A stretch of DNA of 64,000 nt from Candidatus Saccharibacteria bacterium UBA5148. Lineage in GTDB: Bacteria > Patescibacteriota > Saccharimonadia > Saccharimonadales > UBA4665. The stretch spans positions 107,294-171,293 of the forward strand of contig DHXU01000009.1 of NCBI GenBank assembly GCA_002413835.1, read 5' to 3'. A model generated the notes under the pieces. That model searched no databases. It was given only the letters and a program-made list of their open reading frames with translations, and had not been told where the DNA came from. Positions 61,721-64,000 of this stretch are shown here, in pieces. Both the position numbers and the translations under genes were made by a program. Each line of letters opens with the position of its first letter. Positions within the stretch are counted from its first letter, which is position 1.

Positions 61721-62920
61721 ATGGATTCTTCTCTACAGCCGCTCATTGACTATATTCAGTCACACAAGGCACACGGTACTCACGAAGATAAGATGTGGGT
61801 TGATTTGCTGAATGCGAACTGGCCCTATGACCACATTCAGAGGGCTTTTGATATTGTCGATGGACCAAAGGACACGCAGCCGGCGCAGCCGCTCCCTGTT
61901 GCCGGGCAGAATCCAGCAGCACAGCAGCCGTATCAGAACCCACTAAGTCAGAATTCGCAGCCACCAAATTCTCTGTACAGCCCGCCTGCGACGCAGCCGG
62001 TACAGCCGGCAGAGACATCTGCAGTAGCATCCGAGAGTCACACTGCTATTCCCTCCGATGTCAGCGCCACACCTAAGGACAGCCGCCAGAAGTTCACCAT
62101 CCGGGCCGCCGTCAAGGACGTCTACCGCGGTATCAAGGTCAATTGGCAGACATTCCTGGGTTGCGTCGGCATCATGGTTGTATTATCGGTTGTACTGCTG
62201 ATAATTTCGGCGCTGATTATTGGAGCTATAATCCAGGCGTCCGGCGGCTCGGCTATCAGGCTGCTGTCAGGAAATATATTCGTACTGATCGGGCTATACC
62301 TTTTCGTTCTCGTCATAACCAGCGCGGTCAGTACTGTCATGGTCAGTATGATTGCCCTGACGCTCCGTGACGGCCTCGATGGTCACCGGGGCAATATCAT
62401 GTCAACGACGAAAACAGCCCTACGGGCCACCATCAGATTGATGCTTACCAATGCGCTGTTTGCTGTCGTGGCGGTCGGGCCGTACATTCTGGTCTCGCTT
62501 GTCAGTTTCGGACTTGTATTCAGTGCTTCCTCGTTCGGTTTAGGCGGCCGGTCTGGAAATATAAGCATCCTGCTGTTCGGCCTACTGTTCATGCTCGCCG
62601 CAGCCGTCTGGATCATCTTTGCCCTGCTGCGCTTTGCGCTAGCCAGTTACGTCGCTCTGTTCGAGCCGAAGCTGCCTATTCCCCAGACACTCGGCCGGAG
62701 TAAGCACCTGCTGCTCAAGGGCGGCCAGTGGTTTCTGATAAAGGGATTCTTCGCGGTCCTCGCAGTCGCCATACTCGTAGCTTTGATAACTGGCTTTTCA
62801 TTCAAGGAAATGCAAACCACGAGTAACGTCTTCATCACAATCTTCAGCTATGTAATCAACTTCATAACGTACGGCGTTCTCTACGCTCTCTACCGCAATC
62901 GGGTTGCCGTCAGAGGCTGA
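61721..62920 (+). CDS. Polytopic membrane protein with N-terminal helical module
   Basis: About 399 aa. The start could be the ATG at 61721 (leaderless fit) or 61715. The first 40 residues form a helical module (LIDYIQSHKA and WPYDHIQRAFDIVD) of a kind that recurs in Patescibacteria proteins. A Pro/Gln/Ser-rich linker (about 50-125) follows, then six hydrophobic helices (about 145-385) with a cytoplasmic loop RSKHLLLKGGQWFLIKG near 325. The membrane part resembles glycerophosphoryl-diester-phosphodiesterase-type or YciC-like membrane domains. Function unknown. Confidence 0.75.
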   Translation: MDSSLQPLIDYIQSHKAHGTHEDKMWVDLLNANWPYDHIQRAFDIVDGPKDTQPAQPLPVAGQNPAAQQPYQNPLSQNSQPPNSLYSPPATQPVQPAETSAVASESHTAIPSDVSATPKDSRQKFTIRAAVKDVYRGIKVNWQTFLGCVGIMVVLSVVLLIISALIIGAIIQASGGSAIRLLSGNIFVLIGLYLFVLVITSAVSTVMVSMIALTLRDGLDGHRGNIMSTTKTALRATIRLMLTNALFAVVAVGPYILVSLVSFGLVFSASSFGLGGRSGNISILLFGLLFMLAAAVWIIFALLRFALASYVALFEPKLPIPQTLGRSKHLLLKGGQWFLIKGFFAVLAVAILVALITGFSFKEMQTTSNVFITIFSYVINFITYGVLYALYRNRVAVRG

Positions 62921-62957
62921 TACAGTATAGTATTGTAGAGGTTATGACACGGCATCT

Positions 62958-63049
62958 GGAGAGGTCGCATAGTTCGGTCTAGTGCGCTACACTCGAAATG
63001 TAGTATGGGTGCAAATCCATCGAGGGTTCGAATCCCTCCCTCTCCGCCA
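62958..63049 (+). tRNA. tRNA-Ser (anticodon CGA)
   Basis: A 92-nt class II tRNA with acceptor GGAGAGG, anticodon stem CTACA/TGTAG around the loop CTCGAAA (CGA), long variable arm, GGGTTCGAATCCC T-arm, and encoded CCA. It reads UCG. Confidence 0.95.
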
Positions 63050-63244
63050 AGAATAAAGTTCGGATCCGACCCGTTCCGCCGCTTGTGTTGGCCAGCGTTA
63101 AAAAATTGAGTTTCGACCCTTAACCAAAGAGAAAGATGTAAAAAAAGTTTACCTTAGTCACGAGCTTGCCGCTTAAGCGATAACTCGCAGCGCTGCCCCA
63201 ATGTTAATCCAAATTAATCCGGCGGGCTCGTTTGGCTAATGTAG

Positions 63245-63250
63245 TATATT
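63245..63250 (+). promoter_or_regulatory. -10 element of the aminotransferase gene (leaderless candidate)
   Basis: TATATT ends 7 nt before the ATG; there is no Shine-Dalgarno. The 208-bp gap back to the tRNA shows no other feature. Confidence 0.5.
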
Positions 63251-63257
63251 GGTTCAT

Positions 63258-64000
63258 ATGAGACAGCTGAAGCTTGCGAGCAGAATTGACGGGATTGAAG
63301 AGAGCGCTACGTTGGCGCTCAATGCTCGCGTCAAGCAACTGGCGGTCGAAGGCAAAACAATCTACAACCTTACCGCGGGCGAACTGGCCTGTGAAACACC
63401 AGCGTTTATCCAAGCAGCCGTCGCCAAAACGCTCCACCTAAACAAATACACACCGGTTGCGGGCCTGCCAGAACTACGGCAAAAAATCGCTGCGCATGCC
63501 CGAGACTTCTACCAAGCCGACTGGATACAACCTGCAAACGTGGTAGTTACGGCCGGCGTTAAACCTGCCTTGTACGCCAGCCTACTGGCACTGGTGAATC
63601 CGGGTGACGAGGTTATTGTACCCTCACCAGCTTGGGTAAGCTACAAGCACTTAATTGAGCTAGTAGGCGGCACAATGATTGAGACACCGCTTACTGATAC
63701 GTTCGACCTAGACCCAAGCACAATTGCCGACCACATTACTCCGAAAACCAAGCTGGTTATTATCAATTCGCCGCACAACCCTACCGGCGCCGTGTTTTCC
63801 GACGGCGCATTACGGGAGTTGGCCGAGCGGCTGAAGACCACCGACATTGTCGTCATTGCCGACGATATATACACAAAACTAGTATTTGAAGACTGCACAC
63901 CACTATCAACATATGGCTTCAACCATCTTGTGATCGTCAATGGATTCTCTAAAAGCCAGGCGCTGACCGGCTGGCGAATTGGCTACTTAATCGCCGACGA
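63258..64000 (+). CDS. Pyridoxal-phosphate aminotransferase (class I), 3' end outside window
   Basis: The first 247 aa of an aspartate/aromatic-type aminotransferase. Visible family motifs: LTAGELACETP near the N-terminus, YTPVAGLPELR, the cofactor-contact segment INSPHNPTGAVF, DDIYTKLVFE, and the Schiff-base lysine motif GFSKSQALTGWRIGY just before the window ends. It exchanges amino groups between an amino acid and a 2-oxoacid. The frame is open to the last base, so the gene is truncated only by the window. Confidence 0.93.
   Translation, partial: MRQLKLASRIDGIEESATLALNARVKQLAVEGKTIYNLTAGELACETPAFIQAAVAKTLHLNKYTPVAGLPELRQKIAAHARDFYQADWIQPANVVVTAGVKPALYASLLALVNPGDEVIVPSPAWVSYKHLIELVGGTMIETPLTDTFDLDPSTIADHITPKTKLVIINSPHNPTGAVFSDGALRELAERLKTTDIVVIADDIYTKLVFEDCTPLSTYGFNHLVIVNGFSKSQALTGWRIGYLIAD

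Noticed and set aside
61486..61749. 87-aa plus-strand frame
   Set aside because: It runs through tRNA fragments and into the next gene, has no ribosome-binding site and an unnatural Cys/Tyr-rich composition.
1..64000. CRISPR arrays, rRNA genes, insertion sequences or phage structural genes
   Set aside because: No regularly spaced direct repeats, rRNA motifs, transposase or integrase frames, or phage head/tail genes were seen. The phage-tail-lysozyme-like domain at 31200-32480 fits the T4SS context.

Overview
The window looks like part of a Candidatus Saccharibacteria (TM7, Patescibacteria) chromosome. This rests on gene content and order: a compact rpmH-rnpA-yidC-khpB / dnaA-dnaN-recF origin block, a T4SS-like locus with PrgI, VirB4 and M23-peptidase proteins beside it, a cluster of tiny VirB2-like pilins, and many small proteins of unknown family. 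The standard code applies, with UGA used as a stop. Most of the window is moderately GC-rich. The stretches around 50.1-50.5 kb and 59.8-61.7 kb are visibly more AT-rich and patchier.

Region 1 (1-22.5 kb) is a cell-surface polysaccharide locus. It holds rmlC, rmlD and rmlA for dTDP-L-rhamnose (rmlB is not in the window), a GtrA flippase-like protein, two polyprenyl-type family 2 glycosyltransferases, an FAD oxidoreductase, two tandem DUF2142 membrane proteins, a secreted lysozyme-like repeat protein, WsaF-like and rhamnosyl-type glycosyltransferases, a methyltransferase/rhamnan-synthesis-F fusion, and a Wzm/Wzt ABC exporter. Together these suggest a rhamnose-containing polymer built in the cytoplasm and exported by the ABC route, plus side-chain decoration from lipid-linked sugars.

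Region 2 (22.5-29.3 kb) is the replication-origin block. khpB, yidC, rnpA and rpmH run left; dnaA, dnaN and recF run right. DnaA boxes lie on both sides of dnaA. The dnaA-dnaN gap carries a perfect DnaA box, a short C run and CTA-type triplets, which resembles a basal origin-unwinding module. A nested 91-nt inverted-repeat structure sits between dnaN and recF.

Region 3 (29.3-47.2 kb) is a T4SS-like machine on the minus strand: VirB6/TrbL-like protein, unknown 559-aa protein, PrgI, VirB4-N-like protein, VirB4 ATPase, a 1058-aa M23 peptidase, a lysozyme plus NlpC/CHAP-type hydrolase, a PEGA-like protein and a 414-aa anchored protein. Six tandem VirB2-like pilins are transcribed divergently. No relaxase, VirD4 or VirB11 is visible, so a secretion, attachment or DNA-uptake role fits better than conjugation.

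Region 4 (47.2-64 kb) is mixed: Hsp20, comF, three tRNA-Ser and one tRNA-Arg, a secreted SGNH hydrolase, small proteins, YGGT and DUF5670-type membrane proteins, an MFS transporter with no standard start codon, an EEP phosphatase, an alpha/beta hydrolase, several unknown proteins, a decayed stretch with tRNA-Arg fragments and a truncated glycosyltransferase, and the 5' part of an aminotransferase.

A recurrent trait is a -10 hexamer placed 6-9 nt before an ATG that has no Shine-Dalgarno sequence, which points to leaderless mRNAs. A second is symmetric A-tract/stem/T-tract terminators whose arms reach into tRNA CCA ends.
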